Translations under genes and position numbers: made by a program
Part shown: positions 17,615 to 26,588 of the stretch, in pieces
Numbering within the stretch: position 1 is the first letter of the stretch
Layout of the letters: each line of letters starts with the position of its first letter
DNA from: Natrinema saccharevitans
Lineage (GTDB): Archaea; Halobacteriota; Halobacteria; Halobacteriales; Natrialbaceae
Assembly: GCF_001953745.1 (NCBI RefSeq)
Contig: NZ_LWLN01000001.1
Span: forward strand, 2,294,001-2,358,000
Direction: 5' to 3'
DNA: 64,000 nt
The notes under the pieces: model-generated
Told to the model about the DNA's origin: nothing
Seen by the model: only the letters and a program-made list of their open reading frames with translations
Databases searched by the model: none

Positions 17615-18049
17615 TTACTGTGTCGTCTGCAAGTCCCGCTCGAGGGCTCGCTGGAGGTTCCGCAGTTCCGAGTCGAGGTTGCGCTTGAAGAACTTCTCGA
17701 CGCCGGGGAGTTTGCCGTCGACGACGAAGTGGTTCTCGAGGCGCGTCCCGTCGTCGGTCTCGACGATCTCGTGTTCGCCGGTGACGTCCATCACTTTCGA
17801 TTTGCCGGCGAACTCGACGTACTCGGGCGGTCGCCGGGTGACGTCTTCGGTGTTGACCGTCACGGTCTTGCGCACGAGCGGAATGGGCAGCGACACCTGC
17901 CAGGTCACCCGTCGGCCGTCCGCGCCGTCGACGGTGTACTCCTCGACGACGCTGATCGCCCGGGCGCGGTTCGACGGGTCGGCGATGAACTCCCAGACCC
18001 GCTCGGGCGACGCGGGCACGTCGAACGACCGGTCGACACGTACAGTCAT
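17615..18049 (-). CDS. SRPBCC/CoxG-like ligand-binding protein
   Basis: 144 residues. Starts VRVDRSFDVPASPERVWEFIADPSNRA, the START/Bet v1-like N-terminal pattern. Alternating strands follow, then a long C-terminal helix (VEKFFKRNLDSELRNLQRAL). Such single-domain proteins bind hydrophobic ligands in the cytoplasm. Upstream neighbour of the nitrilase-type gene and possibly co-transcribed. Paralogue-like to the gene at 34827. Confidence 0.8.
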   Translation of the reverse strand: MTVRVDRSFDVPASPERVWEFIADPSNRARAISVVEEYTVDGADGRRVTWQVSLPIPLVRKTVTVNTEDVTRRPPEYVEFAGKSKVMDVTGEHEIVETDDGTRLENHFVVDGKLPGVEKFFKRNLDSELRNLQRALERDLQTTQ

Positions 18050-18151
18050 GTCCGTATCTCCGCGATTGTCGGATAAAAAGGCCGTGGACCGGCCGGCGGC
18101 GGCCCGACCCGACTCGAGTCGGGCACCGTCGCTGCGGTCCGGAGCCGCCGG

Positions 18152-18376
18152 TCAACTGGTGGTGACTCGCCAGGTCGTCGACCGGGCACGACCCCACTTC
18201 TCGATGTCGACTTCGTCGGCTTTCTCCGCGAGGTGCGGGAGCCGAGCGCCGACCTGTTTCGACGAGAGTCCGATCGCGTCCGCGATGTTCTTCGCCCGGA
18301 AGTACTGTTCGCCGCGGGCCGCGCTCTCGCGGAGATACGAGAGGATCCGTTGCTCTTCGTCGGAGTAGTCCGTCAT
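18152..18376 (-). CDS. small winged-helix protein (DUF7123-like)
   Basis: 74 residues, one winged-helix fold. YSDEEQRILSYLRE is helix 1; FRAKNIADAIGLSSKQVGARL has the HTH spacing, and RARSTTWRVT the wing strand. Matches the small haloarchaeal HTH family often labelled DUF7123. Likely DNA-binding; targets unknown. Stand-alone. Confidence 0.78.
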   Translation of the reverse strand: MTDYSDEEQRILSYLRESAARGEQYFRAKNIADAIGLSSKQVGARLPHLAEKADEVDIEKWGRARSTTWRVTTS

Positions 18377-18485
18377 CGTCCGTACGCCCCGCTAGGGGGG
18401 CAGCGCTCTTAACTGTTAACGGCAACGGCCCGCGAGACAAAGCGAGCGGGCGACACTGCGGGCGTGCGACCGGGGCCCGACGGCC

Positions 18486-18671
18486 TCAGTAGGAGAAGAG
18501 GTGGATCCCGACGACCGCCAGCGAACTAAAGAGAACGGCCGCGGCGAAGCCCCAGGCCGCCGTTATCTCCGGTGCGCCGACGAGCATCAGCAACGCGCCG
18601 ATCACCGCGAGCGCACCCAGTGCGAGCGCCAGTCCAACGCCTTTGTCCGTCGTTTCGGATTCCGTAGCCAT
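18486..18671 (-). CDS. small two-helix membrane protein
   Basis: 61 residues from ATG 18671 (upstream in-frame starts give a basic leader). A short polar N-terminus (MATESETTDKGVG) is followed by two hydrophobic helices, LALALGALAVIGALLMLVGA and a second ending VVGIHLFSY. Resembles small conserved haloarchaeal membrane proteins of unknown role. Confidence 0.68.
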   Translation of the reverse strand: MATESETTDKGVGLALALGALAVIGALLMLVGAPEITAAWGFAAAVLFSSLAVVGIHLFSY

Positions 18672-18805
18672 GCTCGGGGGTTGCGTGTGGGGTCCCTTAA
18701 CTTCACCCATTCCCGAGCGAACCGACACCGGTCGCTCGGCGATCGATGCGCGGAAAAACCGACCGAACGGCTTCGCGTCGGGACGTCGCCGGCGCGACGA
18801 CGGCG

Positions 18806-19837
18806 TCACTTGATCGTCGTGTGTTCGGATTCCTCGTTGAGCGCGAGGTTGGCCGCGATCTCCCCATTTCGGGCCGCGTACTGGGCGGTCTGCTCGAGGC
18901 TGACGAGGACCTCCCGCACCCGAAGCAGATCCTCGTTGTCCATCTCGGGCAGCCCCGAGAGGATCTCGTCCTCGCGGGCGGAGATCTCGTGGAAGAGCCC
19001 GCGGACTTCGTTGGACTTGTCGTAGTCGCGCTCGACGGCCGCCTCGACCGACTTGGTCGTGATCTCGTCGACCAGCTCGTTCAGTTCCCGGATCTCGCGC
19101 ATCACGTCGCTCTCGACGTTCAGCGTGTGGCCCTCCGTCTCGATGACGATGTCGGCGATGTCCTCGCCGTTGTCGGCGGTCAGCTCGAGGTTCTTCGCGA
19201 TCGAGCGGTAGCCGATCAGCGGGAACCCGGTGTTCAGGCCGACCGCCCGCGCGAGGTTGGGGTTCTGGTAGGCCGTAAAGATCAGTCGCAGCAGCAGGAC
19301 GAAGATCTTGTTGGCCTGTCGCTCCCGGTTCAGGGCGCGCTGGGCGAGGTCGGGATTGCCGTGTGCCAGCGCCTTGATCCCCTCACCGCGCATCGTCTGT
19401 CCCGTTCGCTCGAGGCGCTCGAGGAGGTTGTCGAGCGTGAAGTCCTCGGGGTCGACCGAACAGCGGATCGAGATGCTCTCGGGGGTCTCCTCGATGACGC
19501 CCAGCCCCATCAGCTGGGTCTCAGCCTGATAGACCGCGTTGATGTGGTCGGACTCGAGCGCGCCGTCCTCGCGCTCGATGCGGATGATGCGGCGGCCGAG
19601 GACGTACTGCGCGACGATCGCGCGCTCGACGGCGTCGGCGTCGAGATCGTCGGTGTGGATGATCGCCTCCGTCTCCTCCGAACTCGCCGACTCGGGCATT
19701 ACGGTCAGCGTTCCCTTGCCGCTCGTACGCAGCGAGACCTCGTCGCCTTTCTCGACGCCGTGTTCGGACGCCCACTCGGCCGGGAGCGTCATCGCCAGCG
19801 TCGACGGACCGAGTCGTTGAACTTTCCGCGTTTCCAT
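18806..19837 (-). CDS. phoU: PhoU-domain phosphate uptake regulator with AbrB-type N-terminus
   Basis: 343 residues. An N-terminal swapped-hairpin AbrB/SpoVT domain (METRKVQRLGPSTLAMTLP, then WASEHGVEKGDEV) is fused to two PhoU helical repeats (from about 120). This archaeal architecture, DNA-binding-like head plus PhoU body, is usually annotated as phosphate uptake regulator. Leading residues KVQRLG...LAMTLPAEW match family members. No pst transporter genes adjoin it. Its upstream DNA (19838-19930) is very AT-rich with several TATA-like elements. Confidence 0.88.
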   Translation of the reverse strand: METRKVQRLGPSTLAMTLPAEWASEHGVEKGDEVSLRTSGKGTLTVMPESASSEETEAIIHTDDLDADAVERAIVAQYVLGRRIIRIEREDGALESDHINAVYQAETQLMGLGVIEETPESISIRCSVDPEDFTLDNLLERLERTGQTMRGEGIKALAHGNPDLAQRALNRERQANKIFVLLLRLIFTAYQNPNLARAVGLNTGFPLIGYRSIAKNLELTADNGEDIADIVIETEGHTLNVESDVMREIRELNELVDEITTKSVEAAVERDYDKSNEVRGLFHEISAREDEILSGLPEMDNEDLLRVREVLVSLEQTAQYAARNGEIAANLALNEESEHTTIK

Positions 19838-19872
19838 ACGGGCCCCTAGGCGGGACTTGACCTTAATCTTGA

Positions 19873-19891
19873 CTATATGGTCATTATATAG
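19873..19891. promoter_or_regulatory. inverted repeat in the AT-rich phoU promoter
   Basis: CTATAT (19873-19878) and ATATAG (19886-19891) separated by 7 bp, 36 bp upstream of the phoU ATG. TTATATGGT (19902-19910) lies beyond. Possible promoter/operator for phoU. Confidence 0.35.
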
Positions 19892-19962
19892 AGATGCATC
19901 GTTATATGGTTGATTTCACCGAACGGATCGAGTACGACCTTATATAATTCGTGCGGGGAGCG

Positions 19963-21111
19963 CTAGACGACGCTGATCAGCCGCGTCGTGAACCGGCCGG
20001 TCCGGACCTGTACCCACCCGCGGAGCCACTCGTCGATCTCCTCGTCGTCGGTGTCGACGCGCAGCGAGTCGAGTTCGTCGAGTTTCTCGTCGGAGGCGAC
20101 GACCTCGATCTCCTCGGCGCGTCGGATCACGGCCGGCGAGATCTGGTGGTTGCCGCGACCGAAAACGAAGCCCTGGCCGCCGATCGGCGAGACGACGATC
20201 GTGACCGGCGTCGCCAGCGCCTCGAGGATCTCCGATTCGCCGGCGTCGCGGGCCAGCAACTCGCCTCGTGGCATCCCGTCGCCCTCTTCGGACCCGGCAC
20301 GCCAGACGTCGACGCCCAGCGGCGAGGGATCGATCCCCAATTCCGTCTCGATCGCGCCGACGGTGCTACCGGGACCGAAGACGTAGGTCCGCCCGGGATC
20401 GACCTCGCGGGCGAACCCCGCCGCCAGCGAGTCGACGCTCCCGCTCGAGACCTGTTTGCCCGACTGGACCGCCGGCGCGACGGGGACCGGGACGATCGCT
20501 TTGAGTTCCGTGCGGACCTCCCCCTCGCGGTAGGCGTCCTCGTCGATGTCGTTGACCTCGCGGCGCTCGACGCGGTCGAACTCGGCGGCGATCCGGCCGG
20601 CGTCGGCCGGCGTCACGCCGAAGACCGACGAGTAGATCTTGACCCCGGCCGGCACGCCAAGCATCGGCGTCTCCCCGTCCGCTTCCGCGAGCGTCTCGGC
20701 GACGTCGACGGCGGTGCCGTCGCCGCCGACGAACAGGACGAGATCGACGTCGGCCGCGAGGAGCGCTCGGACGGCCGCGCGCGTGTCGTCGGCCGACGTC
20801 TCGGCCGTCTCGGGATCGGCGACCCGCGCCGGGCCGTCGGTCGCGTCGGCGGCGTCGGCCGGGTCGTAGACGATCTCGGGTTCGTAGCCGGCGTCCCGGG
20901 CCGCGCGTTCGCCCATGACGCCCGCGGCCGTGTAGACCGCGAGGTCGGGGGCGCGGCGATGGAGCGACCGCAACGCCTCGCGGGCCCGATCCGGCGCACG
21001 TGGCTCGGCACCGCGGCGGCGCGCCTCCGCGAGTTTCCCGTCGGTCCCCTTCAGTCCGACCCGACCGCCCATCCCCGCGATCGGGTTGACGACGACGCCG
21101 ATGGCCTCCAT
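19963..21111 (-). CDS. ATP-NAD kinase family protein
   Basis: 382 residues from ATG 21111 (MEAIGVVVNPIAGMGGRVGLKG), the normal start of this family; longer in-frame starts at 21144 and 21279 add unrelated sequence. The kinase motif LFVGGDGTAVDVA and VPAGVKIYSS are diagnostic of the NAD-kinase/diacylglycerol-kinase fold. The C-terminal half has TIVVSPIGGQGFVFGRGNHQ. Length exceeds classical NadK (about 280), as for the longer archaeal subgroup. Likely phosphorylates NAD or a related small molecule; exact substrate uncertain. Confidence 0.82.
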   Translation of the reverse strand: MEAIGVVVNPIAGMGGRVGLKGTDGKLAEARRRGAEPRAPDRAREALRSLHRRAPDLAVYTAAGVMGERAARDAGYEPEIVYDPADAADATDGPARVADPETAETSADDTRAAVRALLAADVDLVLFVGGDGTAVDVAETLAEADGETPMLGVPAGVKIYSSVFGVTPADAGRIAAEFDRVERREVNDIDEDAYREGEVRTELKAIVPVPVAPAVQSGKQVSSGSVDSLAAGFAREVDPGRTYVFGPGSTVGAIETELGIDPSPLGVDVWRAGSEEGDGMPRGELLARDAGESEILEALATPVTIVVSPIGGQGFVFGRGNHQISPAVIRRAEEIEVVASDEKLDELDSLRVDTDDEEIDEWLRGWVQVRTGRFTTRLISVV

Positions 21112-21308
21112 ACGGGTCCCTGGGGAAGCCAGCCGGAAAGCCATGTCGTGTCCTGCGGGCGGCGTTCGGGGACGAGACGATCGAATCCTCCACTGGCGAC
21201 TCGCGAGATCGGAGCGCGTCGAAACTTCGGGCTCGACCGGCTTTGGGCGGCGTAGCCGACCCGCTCGCTTTCTGAACAATTAAGGGGGACGGGTACCGAT
21301 CGCCGACT

Positions 21309-21443
21309 ATGTCAACACTGATCGAGGCCGCTGTTCTCGCGACGGAAACGGAACCGGAACTGCCGATGGAGATCGTCGGCTGGGGCGCGCTCGCACTCGG
21401 CCTCCTGGTGACGGTCGCCTGGGTGGTCTCTCTCTACCGCTGA
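21309..21443 (+). CDS. 44-residue membrane microprotein
   Basis: ATG 21309 to TGA 21443. A short polar start containing TETEPELPMEIVG is followed by one transmembrane helix, WGALALGLLVTVAWVVSLYR. ATTAAG about 30 bp upstream can serve as TATA element. Coding-style third-position GC and a clean promoter support a real gene. Role unknown. Confidence 0.6.
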   Translation: MSTLIEAAVLATETEPELPMEIVGWGALALGLLVTVAWVVSLYR

Positions 21444-21487
21444 GTTCGGACGGAGATCGGCCGTCGTTTCCGGTACGACGGACCGTC

Positions 21488-22171
21488 TCAGGGCGAGTCG
21501 ACCCGTTCGCGGAGCCAGCCGGCGGCGTCGGCGACCGTCGCCTCGTCGGTCCCGGTCAGTTCGAGTCTGACCGACTCGCCGGGGTAGCTACCCACCGAAA
21601 CATCGAACCGCTCGCGGACGTCGGCGATCCGATCGAGCAGGGCGCTCTCGGCCTCGGCGGCGACGACCGTCTCGCGGTAGGTCTGGGTCCCCGCGAACTC
21701 GTCGGCGATCGACTCGAACATCGCCTTCATCTCCGCCGGGACGCCCGGGAGGACGTAGACCCCTTCGAGGGCCGCACCCGGAGCGACCCCCGCGTCGTTG
21801 TGCAGGGCCCGCGCGCCGGCGGGTAAGTCGGCCGTTCCCGCCGCGAGATCGTCCCGCGTGTAGCCGTCCTCCTCGAGCCAGGCCAGTGCGGCGTCGTGTT
21901 CCTCGACTTCGCGCCCGAGAGCCGCCGCGACCCCGTCCATGGTGAGATCGTCGTGGGTCGGGCCCAGCCCCCCGGTGACGATGACGGCGTCGTACTCCGC
22001 CCGGTACTCGTTTACCACGCGGGCGATGTCGGCCACGCGATCGGGGACCGTGGTCACCCGGCCGACGGTGACGCCGCGGTCGTCGAGTTCCGAACAGAGC
22101 CACGTGGCGTTCGTGTCCGTCGTTCGTCCGGCGAGCAGTTCGTCCCCGACCGTTACGACCGCGACGTTCAT
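21488..22171 (-). CDS. CinA/molybdopterin-binding domain protein
   Basis: 227 residues from ATG 22171 (MNVAVVTVGDELLAGRTTDTN). The MoaB/CinA-type fold has the GDELL start, VIVTGGLGPTHDDLTMDGVA (about 72-91) and the later LPGVPAEMKAMFE. These are the hallmarks of competence-damage-inducible CinA N-terminal domains. It lacks the separate C-terminal deamidase domain and ends with a short beta-alpha extension. Likely pyrophosphatase or deamidase-related nucleotide repair; not proven. Confidence 0.82.
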   Translation of the reverse strand: MNVAVVTVGDELLAGRTTDTNATWLCSELDDRGVTVGRVTTVPDRVADIARVVNEYRAEYDAVIVTGGLGPTHDDLTMDGVAAALGREVEEHDAALAWLEEDGYTRDDLAAGTADLPAGARALHNDAGVAPGAALEGVYVLPGVPAEMKAMFESIADEFAGTQTYRETVVAAEAESALLDRIADVRERFDVSVGSYPGESVRLELTGTDEATVADAAGWLRERVDSP

Positions 22172-22298
22172 ACCCCGTCGTTCGGGCCGAATCCCCAAAT
22201 GCGTCTCGCCCTCGACCGATCGCCGCCCGCGGGCCCCCTATATGTCGGATAAAGTAGTACTCACGGTAACCACAAGATTCAATCCTGATACTTAGTAA

Positions 22299-22304
22299 GG
22301 AGGG
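22299..22304 (+). promoter_or_regulatory. strong ribosome-binding site of the winged-helix gene
   Basis: GGAGGG 4 nt before ATG 22309, complementary to the 16S 3' end. Implies a leadered transcript. Confidence 0.65.
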
Positions 22305-22308
22305 TACT

Positions 22309-22665
22309 ATGTCTCGGAGTCGGACGGAACGAACGGAGGCGGACTCGGCCGCAGTGCTGTCCGCGCTGGGGAGCAAATACAGCGCGGAGATCCTCTGTGC
22401 GGCCGGTACGCCGAAATCAGCGCAGGCGCTCAGCGAGGACATCGAGATCCCCATCGCGACCTGTTATCGCCGAATCGAAGAACTCGTCGACGCCGGGCTG
22501 TTGACCTGCGAAGGTCGACAGCTCTCCGACGAGGGGCGACGGACCAACATCTATCGCCGGACGCTCGACGAGATCGAGATCGACTTCTCGAGCGACGGCC
22601 CCGAGTTCTCCCGGAAGCGCCGGACCGAGGCCAAAAACAGGCTTCAGGACAAACTCGAGGACTGA
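22309..22665 (+). CDS. winged-helix transcriptional regulator
   Basis: 118 residues. The ArsR-like winged helix spans about 15-75: SALGSKYSAEILCAAG, then SAQALSEDIEIPIATCYRRI as recognition helix and LLTCEGRQLSDEGRRTNIY as wing. The C-terminus is a basic/acidic helix. The start at 22309 is set by a strong Shine-Dalgarno GGAGGG (22299-22304), unusual among the leaderless genes here. Repeats of TACT around 22274 and 22290 may be an autoregulatory site. Divergent from the CinA-like gene. Confidence 0.8.
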   Translation: MSRSRTERTEADSAAVLSALGSKYSAEILCAAGTPKSAQALSEDIEIPIATCYRRIEELVDAGLLTCEGRQLSDEGRRTNIYRRTLDEIEIDFSSDGPEFSRKRRTEAKNRLQDKLED

Positions 22666-22757
22666 CGCCTCGAGCCGGCAGGCGGGACGACCCGCGTTCC
22701 ATTCGCTGCGACGGGCGAATCCAGCCCCAGCGCGGCGACCGTTCGGTCATCCTTAAG

Positions 22758-22773
22758 TATTCTCGCGAGAATA
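22758..22773. promoter_or_regulatory. 16-bp perfect palindrome in the queD promoter
   Basis: TATTCTCGCGAGAATA overlaps the end of the TATA-like CTTAAGTAT (22752-22760) and ends 7 bp before the queD ATG. A dimeric repressor bound here would block the start site of the queDEC operon. Confidence 0.55.
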
Positions 22774-22780
22774 TCGTGGT

Positions 22781-23260
22781 ATGATAGATTCCGCCGATCC
22801 CCGCGAACGCGGCACCGATGCAGCGACCGACGACGCGATCGTCGGCGCGCGCCGCACCCTCCACGTCGGCCGCGACCGACCGATCCGGATCAGTACCGGC
22901 CACCGGATACGACACCACGACGGCAAGTGTGCCCGCCCCCACGGCCACAACTACGAGATCGCCGTCACCGTGACGGGTCGACTCACCGAGGACGGATGGA
23001 TCGCCGACAAAGGCGATATTACAGACGTAATATCCGAGTGGGACCACCGGTTCCTGCTCGAGGTCGGCGACCCACTGATCGAGGCCTTCGAGGCGGCCGG
23101 CGACGGGGACGGCGTCGTCGTCCTCGAGAACCCGCCGACTGCGGAGGTGATGAGCGTCGTCCTGGAGCGAAAGCTCGCCGCGGCCCTGCCCGAGACGGTC
23201 ACCGACGTCGCCGTACAGGTCAGCGAGACGAGCGAACTCTGCGGGGGGAGCGGGTTCTGA
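22781..23260 (+). CDS. queD: 6-carboxy-5,6,7,8-tetrahydropterin synthase (QueD)
   Basis: 159 residues. Converts 7,8-dihydroneopterin triphosphate to 6-carboxytetrahydropterin, first committed step to preQ0. Zinc-binding His41 (TGHRI) and His54/His56 (PHGHNYEI), catalytic Cys50 (DGKCARPHGH), and the later WDHRFLL and ETSELCGG match the family. A 25-residue N-terminal extension precedes the core. Followed after one base by queE. Together with queC it supplies preQ0 for archaeosine in tRNA. Confidence 0.92.
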   Translation: MIDSADPRERGTDAATDDAIVGARRTLHVGRDRPIRISTGHRIRHHDGKCARPHGHNYEIAVTVTGRLTEDGWIADKGDITDVISEWDHRFLLEVGDPLIEAFEAAGDGDGVVVLENPPTAEVMSVVLERKLAAALPETVTDVAVQVSETSELCGGSGF

Positions 23261-23261
23261 G

Positions 23262-24050
23262 ATGCCGGTTTCCGACTCCGTCGATCGCGAGTCCGGCACG
23301 GAAACCGGCGGCGAGGAGACGCCGGACGGCCTGCCGATCAACGAGTTGTTTCACTCCCTGCAGGGGGAGGGAACCCTCGCCGGCGTTCCGTCGACGTTCG
23401 TCCGCACGAGCGGCTGTAACCTCCGGTGTTGGTTCTGTGACTCCTATCACACCTCCTGGGAGCCCACCCACGCGTGGCTCGGTCTCGAGGAGATCCTCGC
23501 CGAGATCGGGACCCGCGACGCCGACCACGTCGTCCTGACCGGCGGCGAACCGCTGCTCCACCAGGAGAGTGTCGACCTGCTCGAGGCTCTCGACGAGCGG
23601 GGGTATCACACCACCGTCGAAACCAACGGGACGATCTACCGGGACGCGCCGATCGACCTCGCCTCGATCAGCCCGAAGCTCGAGAGCAGCACGCCGACGC
23701 CGGAGCGCGCGCCGGCGGACGCCGACGCGGGCGAGTGGGAAACGCGCCACGAGCGCGACCGGATCGACGTGGACACGCTCGCCCGGCTGGTCGAGACCTA
23801 CGACGTCCAGCTGAAGTTCGTCGTGACCGACGGCGACGACATGCCGGAGATCCTGGAATTGCTCGACGATCTCCGCGACGCCGCCGCGGTCCCGATCCGC
23901 GACGACGACGTCCTCCTGATGCCCGAGGGCGCGACCCGCGAGCGCCTCGCGGAGACGCGGACCCGAGTCGCCGACCTCGCGATGGAGCATGGCTTCCGGT
24001 ACACGCCACGCCTGCACGTCGACCTCTGGAACGACGCCCCCGAGACGTAA
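23262..24050 (+). CDS. queE: 7-carboxy-7-deazaguanine synthase (QueE), radical SAM
   Basis: 262 residues. Radical SAM enzyme that rearranges 6-carboxytetrahydropterin to 7-carboxy-7-deazaguanine. The [4Fe-4S] motif is C52-x3-C56-x2-C59 (SGCNLRCWFCDSY), followed by the SAM-binding VVLTGGEPLLH and VETNGT. LFHSLQGEGTLAG is the standard QueE opening. It sits between queD (1 bp) and queC (17 bp) in one operon. Confidence 0.93.
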   Translation: MPVSDSVDRESGTETGGEETPDGLPINELFHSLQGEGTLAGVPSTFVRTSGCNLRCWFCDSYHTSWEPTHAWLGLEEILAEIGTRDADHVVLTGGEPLLHQESVDLLEALDERGYHTTVETNGTIYRDAPIDLASISPKLESSTPTPERAPADADAGEWETRHERDRIDVDTLARLVETYDVQLKFVVTDGDDMPEILELLDDLRDAAAVPIRDDDVLLMPEGATRERLAETRTRVADLAMEHGFRYTPRLHVDLWNDAPET

Positions 24051-24067
24051 CACTCATCGATCCGACC

Positions 24068-24799
24068 ATGACTGCCACCAGTAACTCTCCGACCGACGAA
24101 TCGTCCGCCAAACGCGCCGTCGTCCTCCTCTCCGGCGGAATGGACAGCGCCACCGCCGCCGCCGTCGCCCGCGACCGGGGCTACGAGATCTACGCCCTCC
24201 ATACCTCCTACGGCCAGCGCACCGAGGACCGGGAACTCGAGTGTGCCCGCCGGCTGGCCGACGAGTTCGACGCGGCCGACTTCCTGCGGCTCGAGACCGA
24301 CCACCTCTCGGCGATCGGGGCCTCGAGTCTGACCGACGACGAGATTGCGGTCGCCGACGCGGACATGGAGAGCGACGAGATTCCGACCTCCTACGTTCCC
24401 TTCCGGAACGCCAATCTGCTGGCGATGGCCGTCTCCTACGCCGAGGCCAATGACTGCGAGGCGGTCTTCATCGGGGCCCACAGCGAGGACTTTTCGGGGT
24501 ATCCCGACTGTCGCCCCGCGTTCTTCGAGGCGTTCGAGGATGTGGTTGACGTCGGGACCAAACCCGAGACCGAGATCTCGGTCGAAGCGCCGTTCGTCGA
24601 GCACTCGAAGACCGACATCGCCGAGCGCGGCGTCGAACTCGAGGTGCCCTACGAACACACCTGGAGCTGTTACCGGGAGAACGAACCCGCCTGTGGCACC
24701 TGCGACGCCTGCGCGTTCCGGCTGCAGGCGTTCCGAAACGTCGGCGTTCGCGACCCGATCGAGTACGCCGAGCGGCCGTCCTACGCCGACGAGGCGTGA
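24068..24799 (+). CDS. queC: 7-cyano-7-deazaguanine synthase (QueC)
   Basis: 243 residues from ATG 24068; a longer open frame upstream is out-of-family. ATP-dependent conversion of 7-carboxy-7-deazaguanine to preQ0. PP-loop LLSGGMDSATAAA, substrate motif SYVPFRNANLLAM and zinc site CYRENEPACGTCDAC are present. Last gene of the queDEC operon. In archaea preQ0 is inserted into tRNA by arcTGT, which is not in this window. Confidence 0.93.
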   Translation: MTATSNSPTDESSAKRAVVLLSGGMDSATAAAVARDRGYEIYALHTSYGQRTEDRELECARRLADEFDAADFLRLETDHLSAIGASSLTDDEIAVADADMESDEIPTSYVPFRNANLLAMAVSYAEANDCEAVFIGAHSEDFSGYPDCRPAFFEAFEDVVDVGTKPETEISVEAPFVEHSKTDIAERGVELEVPYEHTWSCYRENEPACGTCDACAFRLQAFRNVGVRDPIEYAERPSYADEA

Positions 24800-24839
24800 T
24801 GGAACGATTCACAGTCGATTGCGATGAATCGAACGGCCG

Positions 24840-25298
24840 ATGGCACGGCGGCAACGGCTCCGCGAGTGGTTCCGGGACGACGGGAGCTGGCAGGTTCCGG
24901 ACGGGCGTCGCGGCGAGTTCGTGGCGTTGCTCGTCGGACTCCCGCTGTACGCCTCGATCGTCCACTTCGACGCCGGGCTTCCGGCTCCCCGCGAGTACTG
25001 GCCTGCAGTGGTACTCGGCGCGTGCGGTGGCTTCTGGTACGTCGCGTACTACCGAGAGGGCCTCGCCGATCAGCTCCCGGACTGGGCCGGCGTCGAGCAG
25101 GTGCTCTCGTTCGTGATCGGCGGGGTCGGCCTCAGTCTCCTGCGGTTGATCGACCTCGGGAATCCGACCGTCTGCTTCCTCCTGACCGCCTGCGGAACGG
25201 TCCTGTCGATCTATCTCGTCAGACTAGTCTCGCCGTTCCACCGCGGCGTCGAACCGCCGACGGCCGTCGGAGAGTCGCGGATCGGTACCGACCGCTGA
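24840..25298 (+). CDS. membrane protein, hypothetical
   Basis: 152 residues with about four hydrophobic helices (about 27-44, 54-70, 85-104, 109-127) and an Arg-rich N-terminus. No recognised family. It follows queC by 40 bp on the same strand and may be read from the queDEC promoter, but nothing links it to deazaguanine synthesis. Confidence 0.65.
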   Translation: MARRQRLREWFRDDGSWQVPDGRRGEFVALLVGLPLYASIVHFDAGLPAPREYWPAVVLGACGGFWYVAYYREGLADQLPDWAGVEQVLSFVIGGVGLSLLRLIDLGNPTVCFLLTACGTVLSIYLVRLVSPFHRGVEPPTAVGESRIGTDR

Positions 25299-25305
25299 AA
25301 CCCCT

Positions 25306-26532
25306 CTACCACGCCGCCTCGAGAACCCCCTCGATTTCGTCGACGGTCGGCTCGAGCCCCGGCGGCGCGTTGGTCATGAACGGATCCGCGAGGACCGCCT
25401 CGGCGACCGCCGTGAACTCCTCGGGCTCGGGGCCGTCGACGTCCCGGAGCCGCGCGGGCACCTCGAGCGCGTCCCGGATCTCGGTGACCGCCTCGACGAC
25501 CGCGGCCTCGCGGTCCGCCGCGTCGTCGACGCCGAGCGCGTCCGCGAGCGCGCCGGCTCGCGCGTCGACACCCTCCCGCTCGAAGAGATACGCGAGGACG
25601 TGCGGGACGACGACGGCGTGAGCCGCGCCCTGCTGGACCGCGTGGGTCCGGGTGAGGGCGTGGCCGAAGGCGTGAGCGATCGAGGCCGTCGTCTCGCCGG
25701 GCCGGGAGATGCCGTACTGCACGAGGACGATCCCCTCGAGGATCGTCTCGAACGTCTCGATCGAGCGGTCGCCGTCGCCGAACGTCCGGAGGCCGTCCGC
25801 GAGCGTCTCGAGGCCGCGTCTCGCCGTCGCGTCGGTCACCGGCGTGGCGTTGCTCGCGTAGAGCGTCTCGATCCCCTTGTCGAAGCCGTTCATGGCCGAG
25901 CCCGCCAGTATCGAGTCGGGCGTGGTCGCGACCAGTTCCGGGTCGTAGACCGCCGCCGCGGGCATCAGGTCGGGACCCGAGATGCCGCCGCCGCTCTCCT
26001 CGTCGACCGGGCTCGAGTCGGGCGCGGCGGTGACGCCCGCGACCATCGAGAGGTCGGCCCCGGCCAACGTCGTCGGAACCGTGACGATCGGCACCAGCCC
26101 CTCGTCGGGCACCGCGATCGTCCCCGTTTCTGCGAACTCGGCGGCGACGTCTTCGTGAGTGCGATCGTCCGCCGCGAGGACGCTGATAGCCGTCGCCACG
26201 TCGAGGCTGCTGCCGCCGCCCAGGGCCACGAGCGCGTCCGCGTCCGCGGCCTGCAGGCGTTCGCGTCCCTCGATCGCCGTCGCGAGCCGCTTTCTCGGCG
26301 TCGTCCCGGCGAAGACGCCGGCCAGCCGGTCGCCCAACCCCTCCGTGACGGAGTCGACGACCGCGGGCGTACTCCCGACGGTCGAGCCACAGACGACCAG
26401 CGCCCGCTCGAGGCCCAGCGCCTCGAGTTCGGCCGCGAGGTCGTCGACGCAGCCGGTCCCGAACCGGATCGTCGGTGGCTGGTAGTCGAATCGGAACGCC
26501 GGGTCGCGGCCGCTCGCGTCGGACGGTGTCAT
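25306..26532 (-). CDS. iron-containing alcohol dehydrogenase
   Basis: 408 residues from ATG 26532. Group III alcohol dehydrogenase: FGTGCVDDLAAELEALG opening, VALGGGSSLDVATAISVL for the nucleotide pocket, TVPTTLAGADLSMVAG, and metal-site helices with HAFGHALTRTHAVQQGAAH. Oxidises or reduces a small alcohol/aldehyde or 3-oxo substrate with NAD(P). Specificity unknown. Convergent with the membrane gene at 24840, only 7 bp apart. Confidence 0.88.
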   Translation of the reverse strand: MTPSDASGRDPAFRFDYQPPTIRFGTGCVDDLAAELEALGLERALVVCGSTVGSTPAVVDSVTEGLGDRLAGVFAGTTPRKRLATAIEGRERLQAADADALVALGGGSSLDVATAISVLAADDRTHEDVAAEFAETGTIAVPDEGLVPIVTVPTTLAGADLSMVAGVTAAPDSSPVDEESGGGISGPDLMPAAAVYDPELVATTPDSILAGSAMNGFDKGIETLYASNATPVTDATARRGLETLADGLRTFGDGDRSIETFETILEGIVLVQYGISRPGETTASIAHAFGHALTRTHAVQQGAAHAVVVPHVLAYLFEREGVDARAGALADALGVDDAADREAAVVEAVTEIRDALEVPARLRDVDGPEPEEFTAVAEAVLADPFMTNAPPGLEPTVDEIEGVLEAAW

Positions 26533-26588
26533 GGACACCCATACGAACTGGCCGGTGTTAAAAGCGCGAGCAGCGGCGATCCGCTCGC

